Assembly: GCA_017441385.1 (NCBI GenBank)
Contig: JAFRXY010000107.1
Location: forward strand, 1-64,000
Length of the DNA stretch: 64,000 nt
Direction of reading: 5' to 3'
DNA from: Clostridia bacterium
GTDB taxonomy: Bacteria; Bacillota; Clostridia; Oscillospirales; Acutalibacteraceae
In this document: in pieces, positions 37,727 through 46,635 of the stretch
Position numbering within the stretch: the first letter of the stretch is position 1
Layout: each line of letters opens with the position of its first letter
Position numbers and translations under genes: made by a program
Notes under the pieces: model-generated
What the model saw: only the letters and a program-made list of their open reading frames with translations
What the model was told of the DNA's origin: nothing
Databases searched by the model: none

Positions 37727-39046
37727 ATGTCGTATCGCGTTTTCTCACTTTTATCAAGACTTCTGCTTTGTTCGGCTGTCATTGTATTGACGCTGACCGT
37801 CTCCGGGTGTTCTGATTTTTTGAATCCGCCGGTCACGATCTCCGGTGTAAGTTATCCTTATGACACCGAAAACGTCGTGCTTTCGGAGTACGACTCGGAC
37901 GATTTTTCGCCCTTTTCCAGGCTGAAACATCTCAAATCGCTTGACGTAACCGCACTCAGCCTTTCGCCGGAGGATTATGAAAGAATTCATTCTCAGCTTG
38001 ACAGCAATGTGACAGTAATCTGGTCTGTCCCCATGAACGGAAGAACGGTGCCCAGCAATGCCCTTGAACTGTCTGTTGCAGGGGCGATTTCTGAGGAGGA
38101 CGCTCACAATATTGAATATTTCTCCGGATTGACAACGCTCTCTGTAACCGACACGGAAATAGATGAAAATCTGGCAAACTTCCTCACTGCCGTTTCGGAA
38201 CACAACCCGGACATCCAGTTGAACTGTTCCGCGAAGATCTACGGCGTGTCCATTGACAATACAATGCAATTGCTCGATCTCAATGCTGTTCCCGTTCCAT
38301 CGCCTGATCAGCTCTGTCTGGCAATTGAGCTTTTTCCCAATATAAAGACCATTGAAATGTGCGACTGCGGACTGAGCAATCAAATCATGCAGGGTCTTAG
38401 AGAGGAATATCCCGAGATTACATTCGTATGGACAATCTATGTGTTAAATAACAAGATCAGAACCGACGCTCAGGTTTTTTCCACATTGGCGAATAATTTC
38501 AGCAAACCCGGCAACACGGAAACATTCCTGCCCATTTTCAGGTACTGCACGGAACTGAGGGCGCTTGATCTGGGACATATGGCGATCGACGACATCAGCG
38601 AGATAAGAAACTTAAAAAAACTTCACACGCTTATTCTCGCTGACAACTACATTTCGGATATCACACCTCTCACAGAATTGAAGGATCTGGTGTATGTCGA
38701 GCTTTTCCAGAACAGGATTCAGGATGTTTCCCCGCTTCTGGAACTGCCCAATCTTGAGGATCTCAATCTCTGCTACAACGGCAGAATGCAGAATCCCACC
38801 GTACTGACGGGCTGCGCCAAGCTGAAACGCCTCTACATCTCCTATTGCAGCCTTGACGCAAATGAGATCGCGCAGCTCCGAAACGGTATTCCTTCCGACT
38901 GTGAATTTAATTACACCGCCCCCAACTGTGTATTCAGCGGCTGGCGAACCACGGCAAATGTCAGAAATACCAAAATCCGCGAGGCTTTTAAGAACTGGCG
39001 GAACGTCAAGGAATATCCGACATGGGACAATATTATTTATAAATAA
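37727..39046 (+). CDS. Leucine-rich-repeat lipoprotein (paralogue B)
   Basis: A 439-residue lipoprotein with a lipobox LTVSGC (about residue 27) and the same domain order as the protein at 26327: LKSLDVTALSLS, a VTVIWSVPMNG block, ELFPNI...MCDCG, QVFST, then about four LRRs (LRALDLGHMAIDDISEIRNLKKLHTLILADNYISDITPL) and the tail NWRNVKEYPTWDNI. Likely surface-exposed ligand binding. Distinguished from the paralogue by lipid rather than helix anchoring. AAAGGGGG lies 7 bases before the ATG. Confidence 0.82.
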   Translation: MSYRVFSLLSRLLLCSAVIVLTLTVSGCSDFLNPPVTISGVSYPYDTENVVLSEYDSDDFSPFSRLKHLKSLDVTALSLSPEDYERIHSQLDSNVTVIWSVPMNGRTVPSNALELSVAGAISEEDAHNIEYFSGLTTLSVTDTEIDENLANFLTAVSEHNPDIQLNCSAKIYGVSIDNTMQLLDLNAVPVPSPDQLCLAIELFPNIKTIEMCDCGLSNQIMQGLREEYPEITFVWTIYVLNNKIRTDAQVFSTLANNFSKPGNTETFLPIFRYCTELRALDLGHMAIDDISEIRNLKKLHTLILADNYISDITPLTELKDLVYVELFQNRIQDVSPLLELPNLEDLNLCYNGRMQNPTVLTGCAKLKRLYISYCSLDANEIAQLRNGIPSDCEFNYTAPNCVFSGWRTTANVRNTKIREAFKNWRNVKEYPTWDNIIYK

Positions 39047-39119
39047 AGATTTTGATATCACGGCAGACGGATTTTTGAGAAATTCATGTCTGCCGTTCTT
39101 TACGAAAGGTGAAACAAAC

Positions 39120-40520
39120 ATGGCTAAATCCAAAAGCGTTTATGTTTGCGGCGAATGCGGCTACGAGTCGGCACGCTGGTACGGCAAATGCCCTTCCTGC
39201 GGTGAGTGGAATACACTGGAAGAACAGGTGCGGGAAGCGCCGGCAGCCGCTTCTTCCATGCGGGCTTCCAAAGGCACGGCGCAGAGAGTCACGCTGGCGG
39301 CCTCCGACCTTCCCACCCCTATCCGCGCAATCAGCACCGCCGACGAACCGCGCTACCGCACCGGAATGGGCGAGCTTGACCGCGTTCTGGGCGGCGGAAT
39401 TGTGAAGGGCTCCCTATCGCTGCTGGGCGGCGATCCGGGCATAGGCAAGTCCACCATTCTGCTGCAAATTTGTGAATACATGGGACGTTCCATGAAGATA
39501 CTGTATGTTTCGGGCGAGGAATCGCGCCGACAGCTCAAACTCAGAGCGATGCGGCTGGGAGTCAACACGGAAAATCTCTATGTGCTGGCCGAAACCGACG
39601 CGGAACGGGTCATTGAAAACATCCGGGTCATGAAGCCCGACATCGTGATGATCGACTCGATACAGACCATGGCGCTCAGCGACCTGAGTTCCTCCCCTGG
39701 CAGCATCGTACAGGTGCGGGAATGCACCGGCGCAATCATGCGCTGCATCAAGGCGCTGGAAATTCCGACCATCCTTGTGGGACATGTCAACAAGGACGGC
39801 GCCATCGCAGGACCGAAGGTGCTGGAACATGTGGTGGACGCGGTGCTTTATCTCGAAGGCGACCGGCATCTTTCCTACAGAATTCTCCGCGCCGTCAAGA
39901 ACCGGTACGGTTCCACCAACGAGATCGGCGTATTCGACATGCAGGACAACGGACTGCATGAAGTGGAAAATCCCTCGATGATGCTGCTTTCCGGCCGGCC
40001 GGTCAATGTATCCGGCACCTGCGTCGCCTGCACCATAGAAGGCACACGCCCCATTCTTGCCGAAGTGCAGGGACTTGCCGCTTCCTCCGGCTTCGGCAAT
40101 CCCAGAAGAATGGCGACAGGCTTCGACCTGAGCCGGATGAATCTGATCATCGCCGTGCTGGAAAAGCGCTCGGGTTATTTTTTCGCCAATATGGACACCT
40201 ATATCAACGTGGTGGGGGGATTGAAGCTCTACGAACCCGCAGCCGATCTGGCGGTGGCCATCGCGCTTGTCAGCAGCCTGAAAGACCTCTGTGTGAGCGA
40301 AGATATTATCGCCTTCGGTGAAATCGGGCTGGCGGGCGAGCTTCGCGCTGTCAACCACGCCGAAGCCCGCATCCGGGAGGCCGCGCGGCTTGGCTTCAAG
40401 CGGTGTATTCTTCCCTATCACAATCTGCAATCGCTCACCCTGCCGCCGCAGGAATACGGCATCAGACTCTACGGCGTGAGAACCGTGCGCGACGCTGTCA
40501 ACGCGCTGGAAAGGGAATGA
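39120..40520 (+). CDS. radA: DNA repair protein RadA
   Basis: A 466-residue RecA-like helicase: N-terminal zinc finger (CGECGYESARWYGKCPSCGEWNT), Walker A GGDPGIGKST, the RadA signature KNRYGSTNEIGVF, and a C-terminal Lon-protease-like domain (LRAVNHAEARIREAARLGFKR). It extends D-loops in recombination. CGAAAGGTGA lies before the ATG; an in-frame extension to 38853 overlaps the LRR gene and was rejected. Confidence 0.95.
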   Translation: MAKSKSVYVCGECGYESARWYGKCPSCGEWNTLEEQVREAPAAASSMRASKGTAQRVTLAASDLPTPIRAISTADEPRYRTGMGELDRVLGGGIVKGSLSLLGGDPGIGKSTILLQICEYMGRSMKILYVSGEESRRQLKLRAMRLGVNTENLYVLAETDAERVIENIRVMKPDIVMIDSIQTMALSDLSSSPGSIVQVRECTGAIMRCIKALEIPTILVGHVNKDGAIAGPKVLEHVVDAVLYLEGDRHLSYRILRAVKNRYGSTNEIGVFDMQDNGLHEVENPSMMLLSGRPVNVSGTCVACTIEGTRPILAEVQGLAASSGFGNPRRMATGFDLSRMNLIIAVLEKRSGYFFANMDTYINVVGGLKLYEPAADLAVAIALVSSLKDLCVSEDIIAFGEIGLAGELRAVNHAEARIREAARLGFKRCILPYHNLQSLTLPPQEYGIRLYGVRTVRDAVNALERE

Positions 40521-40554
40521 ACTATGCCTTCTTTTTATCTCAACAACAATTATC

Positions 40555-41418
40555 CTACACCCTGACCCCGATGCGTTCACCGTATTTCACGACGGTTTCA
40601 CAGCCTTCGGCGTTGTTGCGAAGGATATCGTCGTCCACTTTCAGCACGCCCGCCTTCAGAATGACAACTATCGTGCTGCCGCCGAAATCGAAGTGTCCCT
40701 TCTCCTGCCCTTTTTCGACGCGGCAGGCCCCGTGGAGATTGGATATCCTTCCGACAAGCGTCGCGCCGACTTCCATGAGGATGACGTCGTCAAAATTGTC
40801 GCTGTGAAGCAGGGTGTATTCTCTTGTGTTCTCTTTCAGCACGGCATATCTCTTGTAGGCGATGGGGTTGACGGTGTGGTAGATGCCCTGAATGTGGATG
40901 TTGTCTTCCTTCACGCCACTGTCGGGATAGCAATATCGGTGATAATCGTCCACCGTAAGCCGGAAGATCAGCAGCGTTCCGCCCGCGAATGTCCCGGCAA
41001 GTTCATCGTTGCGGAGAAGCTGCCCGACAGTGTAGCGGCCGCCCTTGACGGTGAACACAGAATCGGGTTGAATTTTGAAAACCGTCAGCTTGCAGTCGCA
41101 GGGCGAGATGAAATGCCCCGGTTCACGGTCGACCGGCCGCCGCTCCGGGAGGATCTTCCGTGTGAAAAAGTCGTTGAAGGAGCGGAATTTCCTGCTCTCG
41201 TATGCGCTCATGTCGATATTGCTTCTTTTCAGGAATCCCTTAATCCAGAGGGCGGAAATCCTCCGCTCCATGAACCAGCCCACAAAATCCGACACCGGCT
41301 TTCTGACAAGTAATTGCAATAACAGCCGTCCGAACCCGGTTTCGTACAGAAAGCGAAGGGAGGCGTCCTCTTCGTCACCGTCGCTAACGTGATTCCCGTT
41401 GCGGTCTCTCCATTCCAT
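40555..41418 (-). CDS. psd: Phosphatidylserine decarboxylase
   Basis: A 287-residue proenzyme. The FFTRKILPERRPVD motif, VDDYHRYCYPDSG (catalytic His), EVGATLVGRI and the self-cleavage site FDFGGST (Ser 248, giving a 40-residue alpha chain carrying the pyruvoyl group) are intact. It makes phosphatidylethanolamine at the membrane. It resembles the larger PSD-II-type enzymes. ATG has AAAGGGG 12 bases upstream. It is convergent with radA. Confidence 0.93.
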   Translation of the reverse strand: MEWRDRNGNHVSDGDEEDASLRFLYETGFGRLLLQLLVRKPVSDFVGWFMERRISALWIKGFLKRSNIDMSAYESRKFRSFNDFFTRKILPERRPVDREPGHFISPCDCKLTVFKIQPDSVFTVKGGRYTVGQLLRNDELAGTFAGGTLLIFRLTVDDYHRYCYPDSGVKEDNIHIQGIYHTVNPIAYKRYAVLKENTREYTLLHSDNFDDVILMEVGATLVGRISNLHGACRVEKGQEKGHFDFGGSTIVVILKAGVLKVDDDILRNNAEGCETVVKYGERIGVRV

Positions 41419-41448
41419 TTGTGTGAAAATCCCCTTTCCGTGAGTGCT

Positions 41449-43047
41449 CTATTTCATCTTTACCGTAGCGATAGCGGAGGTCAGCTTGTCCCCGGTGCTG
41501 TCGGTAACCTTGCAGCGCACCTGCATGCCCTTCCAGCTTGCATACGAAGTGACGGTGAATGAGCTGGAGGTCTTGCCCTTCCAGCGTACCCATGCCGTCT
41601 TGCCCTTCTTTCTGTAATACCACTGGTATTGCAGCCCTTTGCCGCTGGCCTTGATGCTGAATGTCACTTTCGCGCCCTTTTTAACGGTGATGCTTTGGGG
41701 CTGAGAAGTGATTTTCAGCTTGGGGATAACCGTCAGTTTCGCAGCCGAGCAATGGAGTGAAGCGCCGGTGCTGTCGGTGACTTTGCAACGCACTTTCATT
41801 TCATTCCAGCTTGCTATCGTGACGGCGGTCAGGGTGCGGGACGTCTTTCCCTTCCAGAGCGTCCAGCCGGTTTTGCCCTTCTTCTGGTAATACCACTGGT
41901 ATTTCAGACCGCTTCCGCTGGCTCTGACGGTAAAGGTTGCCTTTGACGCTTCCTTGACCGTTACCGCCTTTGGCTGTGATGTGATTTTCAGCACAGGTTT
42001 CGTGACGGTCGGAATCTGAATGTTCCTTGCCGCCGCGGTTGTGGCGGTTGCCTTGGTGGTCGTTGTGGTGGCTGCCTTGGTGGTCGTAGTGGCTGCCTTG
42101 GTGGTCGTAGTGGCTGCCTTGGTGGTCGTTGTGGTCGGCTTGGTCGTCGTGGTGGATGCCTTGGTGGTTGTGGTGGATGCCTTGGTGGTTGTGGTGGCTG
42201 CCTTGGTGGTCGTTGTGGTCGGCTTAGTCGTCGTGGTGGTCGCTTGGGTTGTGGTGTATGGCAACATACTTCCGCCGTTGGTGAGGCAGTGATAAACGCC
42301 GTCGTAAACATTATCTTCATAGAAAGAGATATAGCTCTTCTTCATTTTGCGATCCCATTCGATATTGCAGCAATAATTCCAGTTGCAATCGGCCACGGTG
42401 AAGTAGGTATCATACACGCCGGTGATCATCACGGTATGTCTGGAACGGTAGCGCACCAGATCGCCCACCATGATTCTGTCGATATCGTAATGTCTTTCCC
42501 AGCAGCTCGCGTGCATTCCGAAAAGGTCATAGCCCAGTTTGAGCGCAAAGCCGTGGCACTGGCAGGTGCCGTCGAAGTAATTGCAGCGCTTGTCCGCGTG
42601 TCCGCTCTGACAGGGCTGATCCGTGTAGCCGTCGGGAATGGGAACGCCCGATTCCTCCTCGTTCCAGTACATGCCGGCAGGGAATTTCCTGCGAAGCATA
42701 GCGAGCCTTGCCGGAATGTCGGCTTTATTTCTGGGATTCAGCGCGTAACTGAGATTGATCCAGCCGGTCGTGCCGCTGTAGGTAATCTTTCCGAATTCAC
42801 CCGCCACGGCCGAAACATTGACCTTGGTATCTTTCGGCAGACTCTTGCCGGTTGACTGGGACCCTTCGCCCGAGGTATAGATGACCAGCTTGCGAAGAGC
42901 GGTGTATTCGCCGGTCTGATAGACAAAAGGTGTCAGCGCTTCCGCACTGCTCATGGCGGCGGCCCCGACATTCATGAAGCTGCCCCACTGAACGACGCAG
43001 ATCATCACGGCCAAAACAAGCGCGAGGGATGTCATTCTTTTTTTCAT
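41449..43047 (-). CDS. Secreted CHAP-like protein with SH3-like, Thr-rich and Ig-like regions
   Basis: A 532-residue protein: signal peptide (1-30), an SH3-like region (about 45-105, VNVSAVAGEFGKITYSGTTGWINLSYA), a papain-like/CHAP domain whose Cys lies in CQCHGFALKLGYDLFG and His in RHTVMITGVYD (about 165-220), then a Thr-rich linker and two tandem Ig-like/bacterial surface repeats (ITSQP...TFTVRASGSGLKYQWYYQKKGKT...). Probably a wall hydrolase or adhesion protein; the exact enzyme activity is unproven. AGGAAGTACAA precedes the ATG. Confidence 0.7.
   Translation of the reverse strand: MKKRMTSLALVLAVMICVVQWGSFMNVGAAAMSSAEALTPFVYQTGEYTALRKLVIYTSGEGSQSTGKSLPKDTKVNVSAVAGEFGKITYSGTTGWINLSYALNPRNKADIPARLAMLRRKFPAGMYWNEEESGVPIPDGYTDQPCQSGHADKRCNYFDGTCQCHGFALKLGYDLFGMHASCWERHYDIDRIMVGDLVRYRSRHTVMITGVYDTYFTVADCNWNYCCNIEWDRKMKKSYISFYEDNVYDGVYHCLTNGGSMLPYTTTQATTTTTKPTTTTTKAATTTTKASTTTTKASTTTTKPTTTTTKAATTTTKAATTTTKAATTTTTKATATTAAARNIQIPTVTKPVLKITSQPKAVTVKEASKATFTVRASGSGLKYQWYYQKKGKTGWTLWKGKTSRTLTAVTIASWNEMKVRCKVTDSTGASLHCSAAKLTVIPKLKITSQPQSITVKKGAKVTFSIKASGKGLQYQWYYRKKGKTAWVRWKGKTSSSFTVTSYASWKGMQVRCKVTDSTGDKLTSAIATVKMK
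42030..42255 (-). repeat. Thr-rich tandem repeat (about 265-340 of the CHAP-like protein)
   Basis: Imperfect repeats of 15-24 bases coding for units such as TTTTTKA/P-A/S. About nine units occur. The repeat is coding and keeps the reading frame; it may vary in length by slippage and is a plausible O-glycosylation tract. Confidence 0.75.
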
Positions 43048-43093
43048 TTGTACTTCCTCCCAATCATTACGAATTATTACAGACGACAGAGTA

Positions 43094-43123
43094 ATTATAA
43101 CATAATTGTAATCATTATGTCAA
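43094..43123 (-). promoter_or_regulatory. SigA-type promoter for the CHAP-like gene
   Basis: On the minus strand TTGACA (43118-43123) and TGT-TATAAT (43094-43099), 18-base spacer. The gap 43048-43350 holds only this and the next promoter, divergently arranged. Confidence 0.7.
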
Positions 43124-43235
43124 ACAAATGTTACAATAATACTGCACAACAAATAATTAAATTTTACGTCAATTTGACAGTCAACCGGACAACAGAATTG
43201 GAAGAAAATTTATACAAATGAATTGTATATTATAC

Positions 43236-43264
43236 TTGCAATTTCCCATAGTATTTGATAGAAT
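43236..43264 (+). promoter_or_regulatory. SigA-type promoter for the P-type ATPase-like gene
   Basis: TTGCAA (43236-43241) and TAGAAT (43259-43264), 17-base spacer. Confidence 0.5.
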
Positions 43265-43350
43265 ATAGATTATTGTTTTCCATATAATTAAATATCATGA
43301 CTCAATTTCGGGTCATCTTGCATTACAGTACTCAGGAGGAATCTCTTATC

Positions 43351-46116
43351 ATGATTTGGCACAATGCCAGCAAGGAACAGGTGGCCAAGGAGCTTGATTC
43401 ACAGCCCAAAAAAGGTCTTACCGACCTGAATGCGGGTGTAAGAAGGGCTGCTTTCGGCACCAACACCAGAATAACTCCACGCAAAAGATCCGGCTTTACG
43501 GTATTTATGAGCAAGCTGCTTTCTCCGCTGAGCCTGCTGTTGATTCTGCTGTCGGGTCTGTCAGCGGCCGTCAACATACTGAATTATAAGGCCGGCGCGA
43601 CAGGTACACAGGACTTCATCATTAACATCTCCTACGCCGGAACGCTGCTGCTGACCGCGCTGATCTCCGATGTGGTACGCGCCGCAAGGGAACTTTCCGC
43701 CAACAGCACCATTGCCGACATCAAGCGCAGCGCCCTCACCTATGTCCGTGTCAGGCGGAACGGGCTTATCAAGGAAATACTCACCGAGGAGCTTGTCCCC
43801 GGGGATATTATTCAGATCGAAGTGGGCGATATCATTCCCGCCGACGGAAGGCTGCTGATCACACGCTCCTTCATGTGCGACGAACGCGTCCTGACCGGCG
43901 ACGACACGCCTGCGCTGAAGGATTGCAATACCGTCCTCCCGGAGGAAACGCCGCTGGGGCAGCGGAGCAATATGGCTTACTGCGGCACGGTTGCCGTCAC
44001 CGGACGCGCCGTCATGCTTGTCACCGAAACCGGCAAACGAACCCAATTGGCTCTCAAGCATGGCAAGCGCCCCCCTCTGATCAGCAACCGGACGAAACTG
44101 GTGCGCCATTCCATCAGCATCCGCTCCTTCGGCGTCTGGCTGGTTATGTGTACCGTTATTTCGGCACTGGTGTTTTATGCCCTTGGGCTGGATGTGAACT
44201 CCCTTTCGATAGGCTACCGAGAAATACGCTATTTCATCACATTGAATTTTGATGCAATTCCCGATTATTTGAAGGAAATGCAGGGACACGCCGCCGCCGA
44301 CAGGCTCTTTGACGGAATGCTGTTTTTCCTGACTCTTGCAATTTGCGCCATTCCGCTCGGGCTGCCGCAGAATGTCATGCGCTCCATCTCTAAGGGAATT
44401 TCTTCACTCGGCCGAAGCGGGGTCATGCTTCACCGCTTCAAAAAGACCGAAATCATAGGAAGCACTTCTGTGATATGCACCGACAAGTCCGGTACGCTCA
44501 CCTACGACCGGCTCAGCGTCCGCAGGGCTTGGCCCGCAGGGGACACCGCCGCCAATGTGGACGAGGGATTCTGGTCGGACGACATGAAATATCTCATGCG
44601 CTGCTGCACATTATGCTGCGACAGAAAGCTGATGTACAATTCCGACAGTGAAGCGGAGTCCTTTGTGGGAGATCAGACCGAGGCGGCCATTATCAAGGCT
44701 TATGTCAGCAACGGCGGGGACATCAACGAACTTCTGGACAAATACCCCCGCAGCGGGGAAATACCGTTCGACGCTACCCGCAGGCTTATGACCGTCATTT
44801 ATGACGTGGACGGAGTTTACATGACCGTTACCAAAGGCGCTCCCGATTCCCTGCTACCGAAATGCAACAATGTGGATTACGACGAGATCAACAGACAGGC
44901 GCGGGCCATGTTTGACGAAGGTCTGAAAGTTCTCGCCGTGGCGGTACAAAGCACCAATCAGCTGCCCGAAAACATCACGCCTGATTCCGTCGAGCACGAT
45001 CTGACATTCATCGGATTGATCGGGCTGGACGACCCCTGCCGCGAGGAAGTGGGAAAAGCCATAGAAGTCTGCACCAAGGCCGGCATCAGAACCGTCATGA
45101 TCACAGGAGACCATCCCCAAACCGCAGCGGCTCTCGCTCGGAAACTCAATATTCTGGGTGAAGGCGAACTTGTCATGACGGGCGATCGGCTGGCCGCCAT
45201 GCCGGACAGGGAGTTGAAGGCCTGCATTGACAGCTATTCCGTTTTCGCGCGTATCACTCCGGAAGACAAGGTGCGGATTATCAGAAACTGGCAGTCGAAA
45301 GGCGCGTGCGTGCTGATGACGGCAGGCGGAATGAACGACGCCCCGGCACTTCACAAGGCGGACATAAGCTGCTCCGTTGAGGGTAAAGCAACCGACGTTG
45401 CGGTCGACGCCGCCGACATCACCCTGTCGGACAGCAGCTTCGCCAATATCGGATACATGATCAGGCAGGGCAGACGCATCAGAAAGAATCTCGGAAATCT
45501 GACCGAATTCAGCATTACATGCTCCATTGCCCAGACGCTGCTGCTGGCGGCGGGAGGAATATTCTTCGGCGTCAGACTGCTCCGTCTGCTTCCGCTGATG
45601 ATACTCAATCTGCTTCTCTTCCTGCTGGTACAGCCCTGTTTTGCCGATGAACCGGCTGACAAAAACGCCATGGCGAAAATGCCCGATGCAAACGACGGCA
45701 AACTTACAGGAACATTCGGAAATTACCGCGCTAGCATTGCGGCGGCTTACATAGTGTTCAATTCGGTGGTTGCGTACATGATCGGCGCCGGATCCTTCCG
45801 GATCAATCCCTCCGGCGGCAACGCAGGCGTGACAATGGCTTTTGTGACAATGGCGCTGAGCCTGACACTCCGTGCATTCTGCACCCGCTCTGAGAAGATT
45901 CTCCTCTCGGCGGGACTCTTCCGCAACATAAAAATGCTGCTGAGCGTGATACTGACGGCCGCGGCGGTTGTGCTGATGGCAGTGGTGCCGCAGGTTTCCG
46001 TTCTGATGGGTTTTATCCCGCTGAATGCGGTGGAATGGTATTCGGTCGGCGGACTGCTTCTGATACAGCTGATTGTCTGGGAATACCCCAAGCTCTACAC
46101 ATCTGCAAAATTCTGA
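43351..46116 (+). CDS. P-type ATPase homologue with degenerate catalytic motifs
   Basis: A 921-residue protein with the P2-type layout (A, P and N domains, ten predicted helices). Retained: phosphorylatable D378 of DKSGTLT, KGAPD in N domain, TGDHPQTA and the P-domain Lys. Changed: TGE is TGD (182-184), DKTGT is DKSGT, GDGVND is AGGMND (658-663, losing the Asp that matches SERCA D703), PEGLP is PLGLP (335-339). Of the Ca-site positions N796 and others, N753 remains while acidic residues in helices 5 and 6 are gone. Transport is doubtful. AGGAGGA is 10 bases before the ATG. Confidence 0.85.
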   Translation: MIWHNASKEQVAKELDSQPKKGLTDLNAGVRRAAFGTNTRITPRKRSGFTVFMSKLLSPLSLLLILLSGLSAAVNILNYKAGATGTQDFIINISYAGTLLLTALISDVVRAARELSANSTIADIKRSALTYVRVRRNGLIKEILTEELVPGDIIQIEVGDIIPADGRLLITRSFMCDERVLTGDDTPALKDCNTVLPEETPLGQRSNMAYCGTVAVTGRAVMLVTETGKRTQLALKHGKRPPLISNRTKLVRHSISIRSFGVWLVMCTVISALVFYALGLDVNSLSIGYREIRYFITLNFDAIPDYLKEMQGHAAADRLFDGMLFFLTLAICAIPLGLPQNVMRSISKGISSLGRSGVMLHRFKKTEIIGSTSVICTDKSGTLTYDRLSVRRAWPAGDTAANVDEGFWSDDMKYLMRCCTLCCDRKLMYNSDSEAESFVGDQTEAAIIKAYVSNGGDINELLDKYPRSGEIPFDATRRLMTVIYDVDGVYMTVTKGAPDSLLPKCNNVDYDEINRQARAMFDEGLKVLAVAVQSTNQLPENITPDSVEHDLTFIGLIGLDDPCREEVGKAIEVCTKAGIRTVMITGDHPQTAAALARKLNILGEGELVMTGDRLAAMPDRELKACIDSYSVFARITPEDKVRIIRNWQSKGACVLMTAGGMNDAPALHKADISCSVEGKATDVAVDAADITLSDSSFANIGYMIRQGRRIRKNLGNLTEFSITCSIAQTLLLAAGGIFFGVRLLRLLPLMILNLLLFLLVQPCFADEPADKNAMAKMPDANDGKLTGTFGNYRASIAAAYIVFNSVVAYMIGAGSFRINPSGGNAGVTMAFVTMALSLTLRAFCTRSEKILLSAGLFRNIKMLLSVILTAAAVVLMAVVPQVSVLMGFIPLNAVEWYSVGGLLLIQLIVWEYPKLYTSAKF

Positions 46117-46228
46117 TGGATTCGGATGCCGGCACAGTATTTTCCAATCATATAATATGATTTTCATGCGCACAATATTACTGCGGCGCACGGAGATCAA
46201 AAAGGATATGTTAAAGGAGAATAGTATC

Positions 46229-46429
46229 ATGGCAAACAAATCGAGTAACAGAATCGTTGTTCCCGAAGCAAGAGAAGCGCTTGACAGATTCAAGATGGAA
46301 GCCGCTAACGAAGTGGGCGTCAATCTCAAGCAGGGCTACAACGGCCACCTCACTTCTCGCGAGGCCGGCAGCATCGGCGGTCAGATGGTGAAAAAGATGA
46401 TCGAGTCCTATGAAAACAGCGTTAAGTAA
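46229..46429 (+). CDS. Alpha/beta-type small acid-soluble spore protein
   Basis: A 66-residue SASP: NRIVVPEAREALDRFKMEAANEVG, with the GPR-type cleavage motif around FKMEAANEVGV, and YNGHLTSREAGSIGGQMVKKMI. These proteins coat spore DNA and are degraded at germination. AAAGGAG is 9 bases before the ATG; an upstream extension was rejected. It is followed by a hairpin. Confidence 0.95.
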   Translation: MANKSSNRIVVPEAREALDRFKMEAANEVGVNLKQGYNGHLTSREAGSIGGQMVKKMIESYENSVK

Positions 46430-46464
46430 CTGTTTTTAAAATTTTTATATCACGCTATCACACT

Positions 46465-46503
46465 GCGGAGGGTAATGTCTTTCGGGATATTACTCTCCGC
46501 TTT
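46465..46503 (+). terminator. Terminator of the SASP gene
   Basis: Stem GCGGAG..GTAAT with ATTAC..CTCCGC (46465-46500), one mismatch; short T tail. Confidence 0.65.
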
Positions 46504-46635
46504 CGTAACGAACAAAATAATATAGTTAAAAAATTATTAAATATTTATTAAAGTAGTGCAACTGCTGGATTTTTGTGTTATAATCATAAAGATTAAAGAT
46601 CATCTAATCCGAAAATTCTGGAGGCGATATTTTCA

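Noticed and set aside
39414-40580. A 388-codon open frame opposite radA
   Set aside because: RadA motifs are on the plus strand; the antisense reading has no recognisable domain.
42030-42255. Could the direct repeats be a CRISPR array?
   Set aside because: Units are adjacent without unique spacers and keep the reading frame of the secreted protein.
42020-42292. A Val-rich plus-strand frame (90 codons) in the CHAP-like gene
   Set aside because: It is the complement of the Thr-codon repeats; low complexity and no SD.
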